Shown here in pieces: positions 8,391 to 18,117 of a DNA stretch of 40,139 nucleotides; position 1 is the stretch's first letter, and every line of letters begins with the position of its first letter. The stretch is taken from assembly GCA_937895645.1 (NCBI GenBank), contig CALBKQ010000059.1, positions 1 through 40,139 of the forward strand, read 5' to 3'. The position numbers were made by a program, and so were the translations under genes. A model generated the notes under the pieces. It made no database searches and was not told the origin of the DNA. It saw only the letters and a list, made by a program, of their open reading frames with translations. This stretch comes from an uncultured Clostridia bacterium (GTDB lineage: Bacteria > Bacillota > Clostridia > Oscillospirales > Acutalibacteraceae).

Positions 8391-9554
8391 TTACAATGAT
8401 ATTTTTTTCAGCATGTTGTCCACAATTTGTTTATACTCCATATAACTGAAATGCTCTTGCACAGTCTTCACTGCGTTATGTCGCATTTCTGACAGATTAT
8501 CGCGATTTTCTGCAATCCTGTTCAATACTTCTTTTACTGATTGTTGTGAGCCATCTTTCAATAAAAATCCGTTAAATCCATCTTTCAAATACAACCCAAT
8601 ATCTCCTGTATTATTTGTAATAACAGGTGTACCTGCAGCCATACTTTCAGCAAGTTTTGTAGGAAAACCCGCATGAGATGAGCGTCTGTCAGGTCTTACA
8701 AAAATTGAAAAATCTGCCTCACAATACTTTTGTAACATTTCTTTTTGCGGTATTCTGCCCACAATCTTAACTGTATCGGACAATGATTCAAGTAGTTGGT
8801 TATCATTACCTATATTTTCAAGGACAGTGCTTCTGTTAGACCCAAAAATTGTATATTCGAAAGGACAATCCTCTTTATATTCAGCCAATGCAAACATAAT
8901 TTCTCCGAACATTTCTTTGCGTTGTTTACCAACTGAAGTACCCGCATGAATAAGTTTGATTTTTTGATTATCAGTTTTTTCACTGTACGCAAACTCACTA
9001 CAATCAATAACTGTAGGAATCCTTATTGTTGGTTTTCCACTATTTTTGAAATGCTCTTCCAATAATCTGCTGATTGTAATAAATGCATCAGCCTTGAAAA
9101 AGGATTTGGTAATGCATTTATTGAATTGATTATATCTAAAATCCAGTTTTCCTAATTTGAATGAAGCAATATCATACCATTCGCATACTTCTAAAATAAG
9201 AGGTATGCCCTTTTTAGTACATATGTCACGCACAGAATCGAATCTGTCATAGGTTCCACCACTAATTAAAACGGCTTTAACATCATCACTATTTATTATA
9301 TTTTTAAGTAATTTCAAACTATTTCTTTTATTGTTAAAATATCTTCCGGCTTTTGAGTTATCACCTGCAACAAAATATTCAAAGCCATCGAAACACCCTT
9401 TTTCAGCGTTCTTTTCTTTGGTGCAATCTGCAATGATTTTAACTGTATATCCACATTCTCTAAAAATGCGTGAAAGATTAAGGGCACGCTGAGAATAAGC
9501 CTGTCCATAAGGAAAATATGAATTTGTCACAAAAACAACTGTACCCTTTAACAT
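8391..9554 (-). CDS. Glycosyltransferase family 4
   Basis: A 387-residue GT-B enzyme. The N-terminal domain opens with VVFVTNSYFPYGQAYSQRA, which includes the acceptor-side loop. The C-terminal domain has the nucleotide-binding and E-x7-E regions (TKLAESMAAGTPVITNN near 305-325). It is a cytoplasmic retaining transferase acting on the lipid-linked intermediate. An AAGGGTAATAT ribosome site precedes the ATG. It lies between another GT4 gene (3 bases upstream) and the second flippase. The donor sugar cannot be predicted. Confidence 0.83.
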   Translation of the reverse strand: MLKGTVVFVTNSYFPYGQAYSQRALNLSRIFRECGYTVKIIADCTKEKNAEKGCFDGFEYFVAGDNSKAGRYFNNKRNSLKLLKNIINSDDVKAVLISGGTYDRFDSVRDICTKKGIPLILEVCEWYDIASFKLGKLDFRYNQFNKCITKSFFKADAFITISRLLEEHFKNSGKPTIRIPTVIDCSEFAYSEKTDNQKIKLIHAGTSVGKQRKEMFGEIMFALAEYKEDCPFEYTIFGSNRSTVLENIGNDNQLLESLSDTVKIVGRIPQKEMLQKYCEADFSIFVRPDRRSSHAGFPTKLAESMAAGTPVITNNTGDIGLYLKDGFNGFLLKDGSQQSVKEVLNRIAENRDNLSEMRHNAVKTVQEHFSYMEYKQIVDNMLKKISL

Positions 9555-9557
9555 ATA

Positions 9558-10682
9558 TTACCCTTCATTTTTTAAGAAAATTTCTTCATAAGTTATAACT
9601 ACATTCTTTATATCAAATTTTTCACTTGCGTCTTTAACATTCTGAAGTTTTATTTTTTCTTTCTCTTCATCTGTTAAACTCAACATATAATTGATTTTTT
9701 TAACCATTTCATCAACATTTTGGGGTGGCACTATTGCATCATTATTTAATATATACCTGGCGTCACCCACATCAGTTGATATACACAAACATTCACAAGC
9801 CATTGCCTGAACAAGTGCATTTGGAAATGCCTCGCCCGCTGAATGAAGTACATATAAATCACAAGCTGAGAACAAATCGGGCAAATCGTCACGACACCCT
9901 AAAAGCATAATGTCTTTGCCAACGATTAAACCATTTTTCTTAATTTCAGCTAATAATTCTTCATTTTTTTCACTGAGTCCAAAACCACACATTACACCAA
10001 CAACATCAGGAAAATCTTTTTTTGTTTTTGAAAGAGATGATAAAAAAAGAGGAATATCCTTAATTTTATTGTTACGTGCAACTGAAAGAATTACCTTGCT
10101 TGTTAAATCAACACCAAGTTCAGCAAACACTTTTTCTCTGGAATCAGGATTGAATTTATAATACTCTAAATCGCAACCATTATTTACAGTAAGTGATTTT
10201 GTTTTATCATAGCCACAGTTTTCGTGGATTGTTCTCGACTGATTGCCATTATATATAATTTTTTTGACACACTTACTCTTACTTTTTCTGGCACAAAACC
10301 AGTTGGTTATAAGTGTTTTCATACTATTGTTTTCACGACTTAAATCTGCGTGTCTTACAAACCAAAATACATTTTTCTTTGAAAACACTTTTGCTATACA
10401 ATAACTTAACAAATTAGAATAATACATCCAACTGCAAAATAAGTCGCAATTTTTCATCTGTTGACCAATTACACGCACACTTCTAAATGGATGTTTGAGA
10501 ATATCAACCTCAATCAACTCACACCCAAGCTGTCTGATTTCATCTTCATAATAATGAAAACAACCTAAACTAATTATTGTATATTCAATTTCATTACTAC
10601 CAGATTGATATTTAATTAAATTAACTAAATTGGTTTCTGCTCCACCTTTGCACAAACCAGCTATTAAATGAACGACTTTCAA
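9558..10682 (-). CDS. Glycosyltransferase family 4
   Basis: A 374-residue GT-B transferase. The start VVHLIAGLCKGGAETNLVNL contains the GGAE loop common in GT4 enzymes that add the second or later sugars. The C-terminal domain includes VILSVARNNKIKD (donor site), LLGCRDDLPDLFSACDLYV and the HSAGEAFPNALVQAMAC segment carrying the E-x7-E-like acidic pair. Its ATG overlaps the stop of the first flippase gene by 4 bases (ATGA-type coupling). The family is clear, but donor and linkage are unknown. Confidence 0.85.
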   Translation of the reverse strand: MKVVHLIAGLCKGGAETNLVNLIKYQSGSNEIEYTIISLGCFHYYEDEIRQLGCELIEVDILKHPFRSVRVIGQQMKNCDLFCSWMYYSNLLSYCIAKVFSKKNVFWFVRHADLSRENNSMKTLITNWFCARKSKSKCVKKIIYNGNQSRTIHENCGYDKTKSLTVNNGCDLEYYKFNPDSREKVFAELGVDLTSKVILSVARNNKIKDIPLFLSSLSKTKKDFPDVVGVMCGFGLSEKNEELLAEIKKNGLIVGKDIMLLGCRDDLPDLFSACDLYVLHSAGEAFPNALVQAMACECLCISTDVGDARYILNNDAIVPPQNVDEMVKKINYMLSLTDEEKEKIKLQNVKDASEKFDIKNVVITYEEIFLKNEG

Positions 10683-12235
10683 GCTGCTTCCCTATCTTTC
10701 TGTTTATCTTTTAACTTTTTTAAGATTTTTTTGAAATTGTCAAAGAAAAGACTTTTTTCGTAACTATTCATTACAAATACAAACATTAAAAATCCAAAGG
10801 TACCAACTACAACAATACCGTTAATAATAAACCTTAAATAGCCATGTGGCATTGGATTATAATTTTCTACTAACAGTCCTATAACTGTGGTAATTATAAG
10901 AAATGGTGTAATTTTGAAAAAGCTCTCTTTACAAAATCTCCATATATCAAGGTGCAAAACTTTTATATGAATTACTATCATAAGAGTTGTTCTTACTGTA
11001 TATGCAATAAAAATTGAAACTGATGCCCCTAATGCACCCCAATATTTTGAAAGCATAAATGATAGTAAAACATTAATAACACCTGTTATTAAATAAACAA
11101 GAGACTGTAAATTAACTTTATTTTCAACTACAACAGCAGTATTTGCAATTTCTAAGGGTACATAAAAGAAACTTGGCAATATAAGTAAAACTGCACACAT
11201 ATAACTATTGACAAAGTCCGGTTTATCCCAAATATCAATAATAAATGACTTACCCAATGTAATAAATCCAACGCATAATAGACCAATTATCATACATTGA
11301 ATTCTTCCTATTTTTATCATTAGATCCATAAGGTCTGTATCTTTTTTTCCCTGATGGACAAGTTTAGAAATTCTTGGCATAAACATGCCATTTATTCCAT
11401 TTGAAAAATTATAAACATATCCCTCTATCGTCTGTGCTAGGCCAAACGTCGCAATACCAAATGAACCTGTTGTAGAAACAGCAGCAATAATGGATGGTGT
11501 TATGTTGAATATAAGACGTTGTGCAAGACTTGTAACGGTCGTCCACACTGAAAATTCAAAAACTTCTTTGAGCATAATCTTATCAAAGTATTTCAAATTA
11601 GCTTTTACACAAGTTTTCTTCTTTATAATTATATATTTAATCGCTAAAGTAAGGAGTCCAGAAAAAGCGTTAACAAGCACAAGAGCGTATACACCCCGTC
11701 CAGACAATAGTGCAATCACCATCGCAACAACTATAAAAACTTTATGAAATAAATCACAAAATTTTTGACCAACAAACTGCTCATATCCAATTAAAATACC
11801 GTTCAAATTTGAAAATGGGAATGAAATAACACTAAACAATCCAGCAACTAAATAAAGTATTTTGAACGTTTCCATTTCTATTGGTGTTAGATTTACATAT
11901 AATCGCTCAATAAAAAAGTACGCAATAATAAGAGCAATAAATATTACCGCATCGAAAAGCATATAAAGCTTATATGCCATACCAAGAAGATTATCAACAG
12001 CCTTTTGATTGCCCTCTGCTCTGTATTTTGAAACAAAACGCGTTACAGCAGCACTCATACCAAAGTCCATAACAAACATTGTTATAAGTGAATTCGCAAG
12101 TGTATAAAGTCCATAGTTACTTTGACCTATTTGTGAAATCATCCAAGGTGTATATAGAATCCCTGATAGCATATTAAATGCTATAGCGAAGTAAGACATC
12201 AACGCACCGAGTTTAATTTGCTTTGAACTGTTCAT
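10679..12235 (-). CDS. Polysaccharide flippase, Wzx/RfbX-like (first flippase)
   Basis: A 518-residue membrane protein with twelve to fourteen predicted helices and the N-terminal polysaccharide-transporter pattern (SGILYTPWMISQIGQSNYGLY near residues 24-44). The MOP-superfamily fold and the length fit a Wzx or MurJ-like lipid-linked oligosaccharide flippase, and the setting favours Wzx. The C-terminus is short, basic and cytoplasmic. It lies downstream of the EpsG-type polymerase and four glycosyltransferases, so it probably serves that module. It is coupled by a 4-base overlap to the next GT4 gene. Confidence 0.87.
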   Translation of the reverse strand: MNSSKQIKLGALMSYFAIAFNMLSGILYTPWMISQIGQSNYGLYTLANSLITMFVMDFGMSAAVTRFVSKYRAEGNQKAVDNLLGMAYKLYMLFDAVIFIALIIAYFFIERLYVNLTPIEMETFKILYLVAGLFSVISFPFSNLNGILIGYEQFVGQKFCDLFHKVFIVVAMVIALLSGRGVYALVLVNAFSGLLTLAIKYIIIKKKTCVKANLKYFDKIMLKEVFEFSVWTTVTSLAQRLIFNITPSIIAAVSTTGSFGIATFGLAQTIEGYVYNFSNGINGMFMPRISKLVHQGKKDTDLMDLMIKIGRIQCMIIGLLCVGFITLGKSFIIDIWDKPDFVNSYMCAVLLILPSFFYVPLEIANTAVVVENKVNLQSLVYLITGVINVLLSFMLSKYWGALGASVSIFIAYTVRTTLMIVIHIKVLHLDIWRFCKESFFKITPFLIITTVIGLLVENYNPMPHGYLRFIINGIVVVGTFGFLMFVFVMNSYEKSLFFDNFKKILKKLKDKQKDREAA

Positions 12236-12256
12236 AAAATTACCTATCTTAATTGT

Positions 12257-13258
12257 TTATTTTTTCAAACCTATCTTTTTAAGAAGTTTATTAAACAATG
12301 TTTTGTCTCCAGCTTTCAATCTATAGATGATAGATTCTATTTTTCTTAAATTTTTAATTACAGGGTGACCTATTCCCATTAAATAATTAAACTTTTTTAA
12401 GAAAATCATATCTTCAATCATATATGTTGGATGTTTTAATGGAAAATCAAGTTCATATAATTCCATATCAAATATTTTTCTTGTTGCTTTTGGAAGAAGT
12501 TTTATATTTGATGCTCCATGTGTAGATTCACCTGTAAATCCTAAATTACAAATCATATTCTTCTTAGGAACGATGTTAAGTCTGTTTTTGTTCAATGCAT
12601 TTGAACTCATTATAGTTTCATAATGAGCAACATCTTTTTTGTTATGTTCCCTGCAAGTATTAAAATACTGCTTAACATTCATTCTATCTTTATACATTTC
12701 GGAAAATTGCTTTACAGCATATTCATCTTCAATAAATTCAACATGATCTGCCCACTCATCAATCACCCTTTTCCATGAAGCCCAACCCCAAATTGAGCCA
12801 ACTTTTGAAAAAAAATAATCATAAGGACAATCTTCATAAATTCCTAAATTATTCATGCCACAAATCATTGCTACGCGTTCATCATCCTTATATTTTTCAA
12901 GAAGTTCCTTACAGAATGGAAAGAATGACTGTGATGGCACATCATCATCTTCAAGAACTATACCCATTTCTTCAGTTTCAAACATCCATTTTTGAGCAAG
13001 ATATTCTGAAGGGTCACAACCATTATTCTTTTCCTGATAATTCTGATGAACTTCACATTCCCAGTCAATATTTGCTACTACTTCACGACATTTATGAATA
13101 TTTTCAATATCATCAGTTCTTCCCTCTCTTGCCCCATCCTGAAACAAATATAATTTGCTTGGACGAGCAATTCTTACCTGTTCAAAAACCTTTTCCAAAA
13201 GTGCAGGTCTGTTAAAAAACAAAATAAGAACGGCCACATCTATTTTACTACTATTCAT
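12257..13258 (-). CDS. GT-A glycosyltransferase, HlpA/GNT-I-like
   Basis: A 333-residue protein when started at the ATG at 13,258, which has a perfect GGAGG ribosome site 6 bases upstream. A longer frame to 13,291 has no such site and overlaps the previous gene. The N-terminus (VAVLILFFNRPALLEKVFEQ) and the EDDDVPSQSFFPFCKELL segment near residue 120 match the bacterial proteins often named hemolytic protein HlpA, which resemble GnT-I-type GT-A transferases. The acidic EDDD would hold the metal-nucleotide. WGWASW near 160 is also typical. It probably adds one sugar to the repeat unit. The family call is reasonable; the function is inferred from the operon. Confidence 0.75.
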   Translation of the reverse strand: MNSSKIDVAVLILFFNRPALLEKVFEQVRIARPSKLYLFQDGAREGRTDDIENIHKCREVVANIDWECEVHQNYQEKNNGCDPSEYLAQKWMFETEEMGIVLEDDDVPSQSFFPFCKELLEKYKDDERVAMICGMNNLGIYEDCPYDYFFSKVGSIWGWASWKRVIDEWADHVEFIEDEYAVKQFSEMYKDRMNVKQYFNTCREHNKKDVAHYETIMSSNALNKNRLNIVPKKNMICNLGFTGESTHGASNIKLLPKATRKIFDMELYELDFPLKHPTYMIEDMIFLKKFNYLMGIGHPVIKNLRKIESIIYRLKAGDKTLFNKLLKKIGLKK

Positions 13259-13287
13259 AATAAACCTCCAAAAACAAAAAAACAACT

Positions 13288-14439
13288 TCAAAACGATAAT
13301 AAAGAATTAATATCTTTTAAAAATTCGATATCCATGTCTGCAATTCTATTTCTACTATTAAACTCTGCTTGTAAATCTATATTTTTAATTACATCCGCAA
13401 TATTCTTAGGTGTTGGATTTTCATAAAACCATATACAATCTGATACTGCACAAATTTCAAGAACTTCAAGCCGTTGTGCAACAACACGGAGGTTATTTGC
13501 AAGATAAACTATAACTTTAGATGGAAATGTGTAATCAGCCGAAGTCATATTGCTTTCATCATACATATGAGTACTTAAAGCAATATCACAACTCTGCAAA
13601 AATTTAAAATATTCGTCTCCCTGCATCCTTCCATGATATGTTATACAATCTCTACTTTTTTTCTTGTTCAACGAATTAATTAAATCTTTTAATGCAGTTA
13701 AATCTTTTTCTTTACCAAATCCAAGAATATGTAGTTCATAATTTTCAGGAAGGAAATCCATTACTTTTGCTGCTAAGAATGCCGCATTGCGCTCTTGCTC
13801 AATTACGCCCGCATATACTAAACGAACTTTATCATTGTCATTTTTTTCAAACTTTTGTGGCAACTCATAGCTACCATAAGAAACCATCTTGTTAGGCACT
13901 TCTTCTAAATCCTTAAATATAATATCATTTACACAGATACAATTCTGCATTCGTTTAAAGGTTTTCCATTCGTTTTTTTTATATTTTTTGTTTCTTGAAG
14001 TTAGTTCTGAAAAAACATCTTCAATCTGCAAGATAACATTATGTGAAGTAAGTTTTTTAAACAAATTCACCCATAATCTATTATATAAAGAATGGTAAAC
14101 TATAACAGAATCATCTTTTTTCACATTTTTAAAAAGAAACATTAAAATCAATAAATTATGAATAACAAAACATAATTTATTCAGAATTAAATTCTTACTT
14201 ACTAATGACTTTAAATAAATATGGCTCTCTTTATCATCGATTCTTTTTGTATAACCATTGAATTTACCCATTAATGATGGTGAAATTGAAACAATAACTA
14301 CTTCTCGTCCTGTTTGTTTTATTCGAGATGCTACATAATCAATTTTACTGATTACCGATGGATAAAAAACTATTTGTTTTTCAACCTCTTTGTCTGCATA
14401 GAAACATAAATAATATACTTTACCATTTTTATTTTTCAT
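13288..14439 (-). CDS. Glycosyltransferase family 4-like
   Basis: A 383-residue GT-B-like protein. The ATG at 14,439 is preferred over an in-frame GTG at 14,463 that has no ribosome site; either way the gene overlaps the end of the previous one. The C-terminal half has VRLVYAGVIEQERN (donor domain start), HILGFGKEKDL, YHGRMQGDEYFKFLQSCDIAL and a diverged acidic segment near TFPSKVIVYLANNLRVVA. The N-terminal half is poorly conserved, with several hydrophobic stretches (NKLCFVIHNLLILMFLF). It is probably cytoplasmic and membrane-associated. The fold is reasonably certain, the substrate unknown. Confidence 0.75.
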   Translation of the reverse strand: MKNKNGKVYYLCFYADKEVEKQIVFYPSVISKIDYVASRIKQTGREVVIVSISPSLMGKFNGYTKRIDDKESHIYLKSLVSKNLILNKLCFVIHNLLILMFLFKNVKKDDSVIVYHSLYNRLWVNLFKKLTSHNVILQIEDVFSELTSRNKKYKKNEWKTFKRMQNCICVNDIIFKDLEEVPNKMVSYGSYELPQKFEKNDNDKVRLVYAGVIEQERNAAFLAAKVMDFLPENYELHILGFGKEKDLTALKDLINSLNKKKSRDCITYHGRMQGDEYFKFLQSCDIALSTHMYDESNMTSADYTFPSKVIVYLANNLRVVAQRLEVLEICAVSDCIWFYENPTPKNIADVIKNIDLQAEFNSRNRIADMDIEFLKDINSLLSF

Positions 14440-15547
14440 AAATTTGCACCAAATCCTGTACACTTGAAATTATGCTAAATCCTTTTTGATTAAAGCTTTT
14501 TTCGATAATCATTTTTGAAGGCTGTTTCCTGTTTTCACATATATTTATTATTTTTTCTGCCCAAGTTTCTGCACCATCATTCAAATCATAATAATTCATT
14601 GTGCCAATACCCATATCTGCTTCTTGTGAAACACTAGTTGATACAAAACATTCACAACCGCTTGCTTGTGCTTCTAAAATTGCAATTCCAAGACCTTCAT
14701 AAATTGACGGAAAAACATAAGCATCTATAAATTTTAAGCATTCGGGAACATCTTGTCGCTTTCCTATAAACCTTACACTGTTTTCTATTCCCAAAACAGC
14801 AACCTTTTCTTTAACTTGTGCTAATGCACCGCCATCAACTCCGCCCAAAAGCAGAATAGCGTTATTTTTTTTCTTTAGAATTTCATAAAAAACATCAACA
14901 ATGAATGTTTGATTTTTATTGCTATCAAAACGAGTAATGTTACCCAAAATCAAATCATTTTCGTTTGAAAGATTAAATTCATTCTTTAATTCTTCAGATT
15001 TTTCTGTAATATTGAAAAATTTATATAAATCAATCCCGTTTTTTATAACTTTTCCATTCTTTGAGAAAAATTTTTCTCCGTAAAGGCTATTACCTGCCTC
15101 ATTACTACAAGCAAGAAAATCTGTAGCATTCTTTTTTATAAAGTTTTTTTGACATTTTCTTAAAATCTTTTCAAAAACATTAGAAACTTTGAAAACTGCA
15201 TGTGAATGAGAAATTCTTATAGGTACTCCCGCATTTTTTGCTGCTAACATAACCCAAGAATTTGCAATATTCACATGAGAATGAACTGCAGAATATGGTC
15301 CGTTTTCTTGAATAATTTTTTCTACTGTTGTTAAAAATGTTTTAATCTTTTTAATTGACGGAGTCGTTGCAAAAAAAACTTTACCACCCATTTTTTTGAT
15401 TTCTTCTATGTATGGGTGGTCATTTTTTACAAAAACCAAGAAATCAAACTGTATTTTATTTTTATCAACAGCTTTATAATTGTTCATTATAAACGCTTCT
15501 GTTCCACCTGATTCAAGACAGGATACAACCTGTAAAACTCTCTTCAT
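14429..15547 (-). CDS. Glycosyltransferase family 4, EpsF-like
   Basis: A 372-residue GT-B enzyme that opens RVLQVVSCLESGGTEAFIMN, with the loop typical of EpsF-like transferases. The second half has LILGNITRFDSNKNQ (donor domain), VRFIGKRQDVPECLKFIDAYVF and PSIYEGLGIAILEAQASG, which carries the E-x7-E catalytic pair. It is clearly related to the gene at 19,402-20,514 over its whole length: both share SGGTE/VGGTE, NKxxFDFL, MGGxx, HSHxN and RISHSHA/RIAHAHA. Its ATG overlaps the stop of the preceding GT gene by 4 bases. Confidence 0.85.
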   Translation of the reverse strand: MKRVLQVVSCLESGGTEAFIMNNYKAVDKNKIQFDFLVFVKNDHPYIEEIKKMGGKVFFATTPSIKKIKTFLTTVEKIIQENGPYSAVHSHVNIANSWVMLAAKNAGVPIRISHSHAVFKVSNVFEKILRKCQKNFIKKNATDFLACSNEAGNSLYGEKFFSKNGKVIKNGIDLYKFFNITEKSEELKNEFNLSNENDLILGNITRFDSNKNQTFIVDVFYEILKKKNNAILLLGGVDGGALAQVKEKVAVLGIENSVRFIGKRQDVPECLKFIDAYVFPSIYEGLGIAILEAQASGCECFVSTSVSQEADMGIGTMNYYDLNDGAETWAEKIINICENRKQPSKMIIEKSFNQKGFSIISSVQDLVQIYEK

Positions 15548-16749
15548 ATTTTTAATAATTCCTCATACAAATTCAAATATTCCTGAAGATTTTTTTCAGT
15601 ATTAAAGTTTTCGCGTGCAAATTTAACACAGGATTCTGAATAAAAATTTTTACCATTTTCAATGACTTTTATTACTAAATCCTTGAATTCTTCAACAGTA
15701 TTACTCTTACACACATACCCGCATCTGTCTCCTATCAATTCAGGACTTGCAGTACTATTAAGACATACTACAGGCGTACCACACAATAACGCCTCTGCTG
15801 AAACTTTACCGAAAGTTTCTTCTTTTGACATAGTAATAAATACATCTGCTGCAGAATACCACTTTACAAGTTCATTTACATCTTCAGTTGCAGGAATATG
15901 AATTATGTTACCGGTGGATATTGAACTACTCATTTTACCCACAAGAGCAATCTGATAATCATCCGGGAGAATCTTAGAGAGCTCTATGATATCATAAATC
16001 CCCTTACATTCTATCCAACCTGGTGAAACACCAAGTATAATTTTCTTATCAGTCAATCCGTATTGTTCTCTGATATTTGAAACAACTGGCTTAAAAACAT
16101 TACTATCAAGACTGTTATAAATCCGCTTGAAAATCTTAACATTCTCCATTAAAGGTGATTTTTTTGCTTCATCAAGTATCCACTGTGACACGCCCACAAT
16201 TGCAAGATGTGGAATTTTGCCCCAAAGTACTCGTTTTTCTTGCCAGAGTTCCTTTGATTTATCAATAAACCAACTGTTATTATCTTTACTTAAACGAGGG
16301 CATTCAAAACAACCTGTTTGCCATTTATAACACTTATCACTTGTATAATGGGTACACCTACCTGTAAAAGCCCAACAATCATGAAGTGTAAAAACCGTTG
16401 CTATGTCTTTATTTGCAATATAATCAACAAGCATAGGGAAATTTATGTAATTGCCATGAAGATTGCCAAGTTGGATAATATCAGGTAAATATTCATCAAT
16501 AAACTTAATTAATTTTTTTGTAGTTCGTTTTGAATACCAAGCCTGCTTACCTGTTAGCCTCGATAAAAATCCATGAATACGCCTATCGAAATCTGAACCG
16601 ATTATGTATCCATCATTGTTAGTTCCACCACTAGAAAAGGCTGTTTTGCAAATATGTTCAGTACGATTATTCACATAGTTCTGAAAATCTGCATTGAGTT
16701 TTCCTGTACTGCTAAGATTATAAACTGCATTAATTTGTAAAATTTTCAA
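15544..16749 (-). CDS. Glycosyltransferase family 4, WcaC-like
   Basis: A 401-residue GT-B enzyme. I place the start at TTG 16,749, giving MKILQINAVYNLSSTGK, because AGAGGTG lies 6 bases upstream. The in-frame GTG at 16,758 is the only longer option and has no clear ribosome site. The central FTLHDCWAFTGRCTHY is the hallmark of the colanic-acid WcaC-like group, and Cys residues follow at GCFECPR, possibly for a metal site. The C-terminal domain has ILGVSPGWIECKGIYD and SKEETFGKVSAEALLCGTP with the E-x7-E pair. It is a cytoplasmic transferase in the first polymer module. Confidence 0.84.
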   Translation of the reverse strand: MKILQINAVYNLSSTGKLNADFQNYVNNRTEHICKTAFSSGGTNNDGYIIGSDFDRRIHGFLSRLTGKQAWYSKRTTKKLIKFIDEYLPDIIQLGNLHGNYINFPMLVDYIANKDIATVFTLHDCWAFTGRCTHYTSDKCYKWQTGCFECPRLSKDNNSWFIDKSKELWQEKRVLWGKIPHLAIVGVSQWILDEAKKSPLMENVKIFKRIYNSLDSNVFKPVVSNIREQYGLTDKKIILGVSPGWIECKGIYDIIELSKILPDDYQIALVGKMSSSISTGNIIHIPATEDVNELVKWYSAADVFITMSKEETFGKVSAEALLCGTPVVCLNSTASPELIGDRCGYVCKSNTVEEFKDLVIKVIENGKNFYSESCVKFARENFNTEKNLQEYLNLYEELLKI

Positions 16750-16766
16750 CCTTTTCACCTCTAAAA

Positions 16767-17828
16767 CTACATAAAGCAGAATCTGTAATTTGGATTGTTA
16801 CGCAATAAATAGAGAATAAGCACACCAACAACACCAAGGTATGCCCATACCCTGTATTTTTTTTCAATTGTCAATATAATTTCAGGCACCATAAGCATAA
16901 TAACTAATGAAAAATATTGTTGAATACGCATAAAGCCTTGATGTTGATAAATTAGTAGCGATGAAGCAGTTGTTAAAAACATCATGTTATATAAATATGT
17001 TGAATCTTCTCGCCTTTTTTTAATCCACGAATATAAGAAAAATGATGTCAAACAAAGCATCAACAGTACAGTTGCATATGTTTCGGCCCCACCACCATCA
17101 TATTCAATAGCATCTTCTGAAAAACCTAACATTAATCCTATTGGGCCATAAAGTCTTCTACCTAATATAGCAATAATGCAAGTAGCAACCGTCATTATTG
17201 TAATATATATATAACTAAAATTTATATTTGCAATAAGATAATATATAATAAAAACAATTGAAGACTTATGTATCAAAAAGGCTAAAAAAGCAATTATTGC
17301 AAATTTTATAAATTTTCGTTTTTGAGCAAATTCATACCCTAGAAACACTATCAAAGCAGTTGCAACCGTCTGACGCTGTCCAGTAATGGCATAAAAAGAA
17401 TAGAAAAGAATAGAATAAATTAAAAAACTTATTTCTGGCATAGATGAATATTTATATATCCATCTTGCCATTAATCCTGTAAATATAACTGCAATAAAAA
17501 TAAGAAACATTTGATAATCATTTGAAAAAATCTGAAATATTTTTTCAAATAAATCATAACCTGGATCCTTAACCGTTGCACCATTAAATAAATAATCCCA
17601 ACAACTTGAAAAAATATAGTCCCATGAATATGTTTTCACTAACTCAAATCGGTCATGGTAAGCATATGTATCAGCGCCTACCGACCAATGTCGAAGACCC
17701 GAAATTAAAATCCACTGAAGTGCAACAATACCGCAATAAAGTTTCTTCTTTTTATCTGTTGGATTTGTTTTTAACAAAAGTATTGCCCAAAGAAATATCA
17801 AAATAATATTTATAAGATAAACTAACAT
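16767..17828 (-). CDS. epsG: EpsG-type polysaccharide polymerase (Wzy-like, first polymerase)
   Basis: A 353-residue membrane protein with about ten helices. The early loop GLRHWSVGADTYAYHDRF (about 44-61) is the R-x-x-VG-D-T-Y signature of the EpsG family, and AITGQRQTVATALIVF near 150 is also characteristic. EpsG proteins polymerise lipid-linked repeat units outside the cell. The ATG has an AAAGGGG ribosome site. A 289-base gap with a likely promoter precedes it, so this gene may head a separately expressed part of the operon. It is unrelated in sequence to the polymerase at 5830-7119. Confidence 0.85.
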   Translation of the reverse strand: MLVYLINIILIFLWAILLLKTNPTDKKKKLYCGIVALQWILISGLRHWSVGADTYAYHDRFELVKTYSWDYIFSSCWDYLFNGATVKDPGYDLFEKIFQIFSNDYQMFLIFIAVIFTGLMARWIYKYSSMPEISFLIYSILFYSFYAITGQRQTVATALIVFLGYEFAQKRKFIKFAIIAFLAFLIHKSSIVFIIYYLIANINFSYIYITIMTVATCIIAILGRRLYGPIGLMLGFSEDAIEYDGGGAETYATVLLMLCLTSFFLYSWIKKRREDSTYLYNMMFLTTASSLLIYQHQGFMRIQQYFSLVIMLMVPEIILTIEKKYRVWAYLGVVGVLILYLLRNNPNYRFCFM

Positions 17829-18117
17829 TGTTACACCCCTTTCTATTTTTCAAATTACAAATAATCATTAAAACTACTCAAAAATATTCTATTAATCTAT
17901 CGTTAACTATAGCGTTTTTCTATATTTATAACTTCTTAATACAAATTAAGTCAATTTATTTTTGCTTTTGATACATTCATTAAGTTTTCTGTAATAACTC
18001 CCGTTTGTTATAAGCAACTCTATCACAATCGTTCCTTATAATATGGCCTATCGTTACCCCATCTTTGCGACTAATGACAAAAAATATTATTCACAAAATG
18101 TCGTTGTTGAAATCTTT
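17829..18117 (-). other. Gap in the operon with relic frame
   Basis: This 289-base stretch contains no normal gene. On the minus strand, in the same frame as the upstream glycosyltransferase and after two stops, a 36-codon open stretch (18,090 to 17,980) reads VISRKDGVTIGHIIRNDCD and continues to a stop. The residue mix looks protein-like, so it could be the eroded tail of a gene. The left half holds a promoter-like pair, listed separately. I see no RNA structure. Confidence 0.4.
17926..17954 (-). promoter_or_regulatory. Probable internal promoter before epsG
   Basis: On the minus strand TTGACT (17,949-17,954) is followed after 17 bases by TTATAA (17,926-17,931). The -35 matches 5 of 6 consensus bases with ideal spacing and the -10 is fair. 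Transcription would start near 17,919, about 90 bases before the epsG ATG. It lies in the largest gap of the operon, which supports use. Activity is inferred. Confidence 0.55.

Noticed and set aside
12775..13215. A 146-codon rightward open frame
   Set aside because: It is fully antisense to the GT-A glycosyltransferase gene at 12,257-13,258, which has a perfect ribosome site and recognisable motifs.
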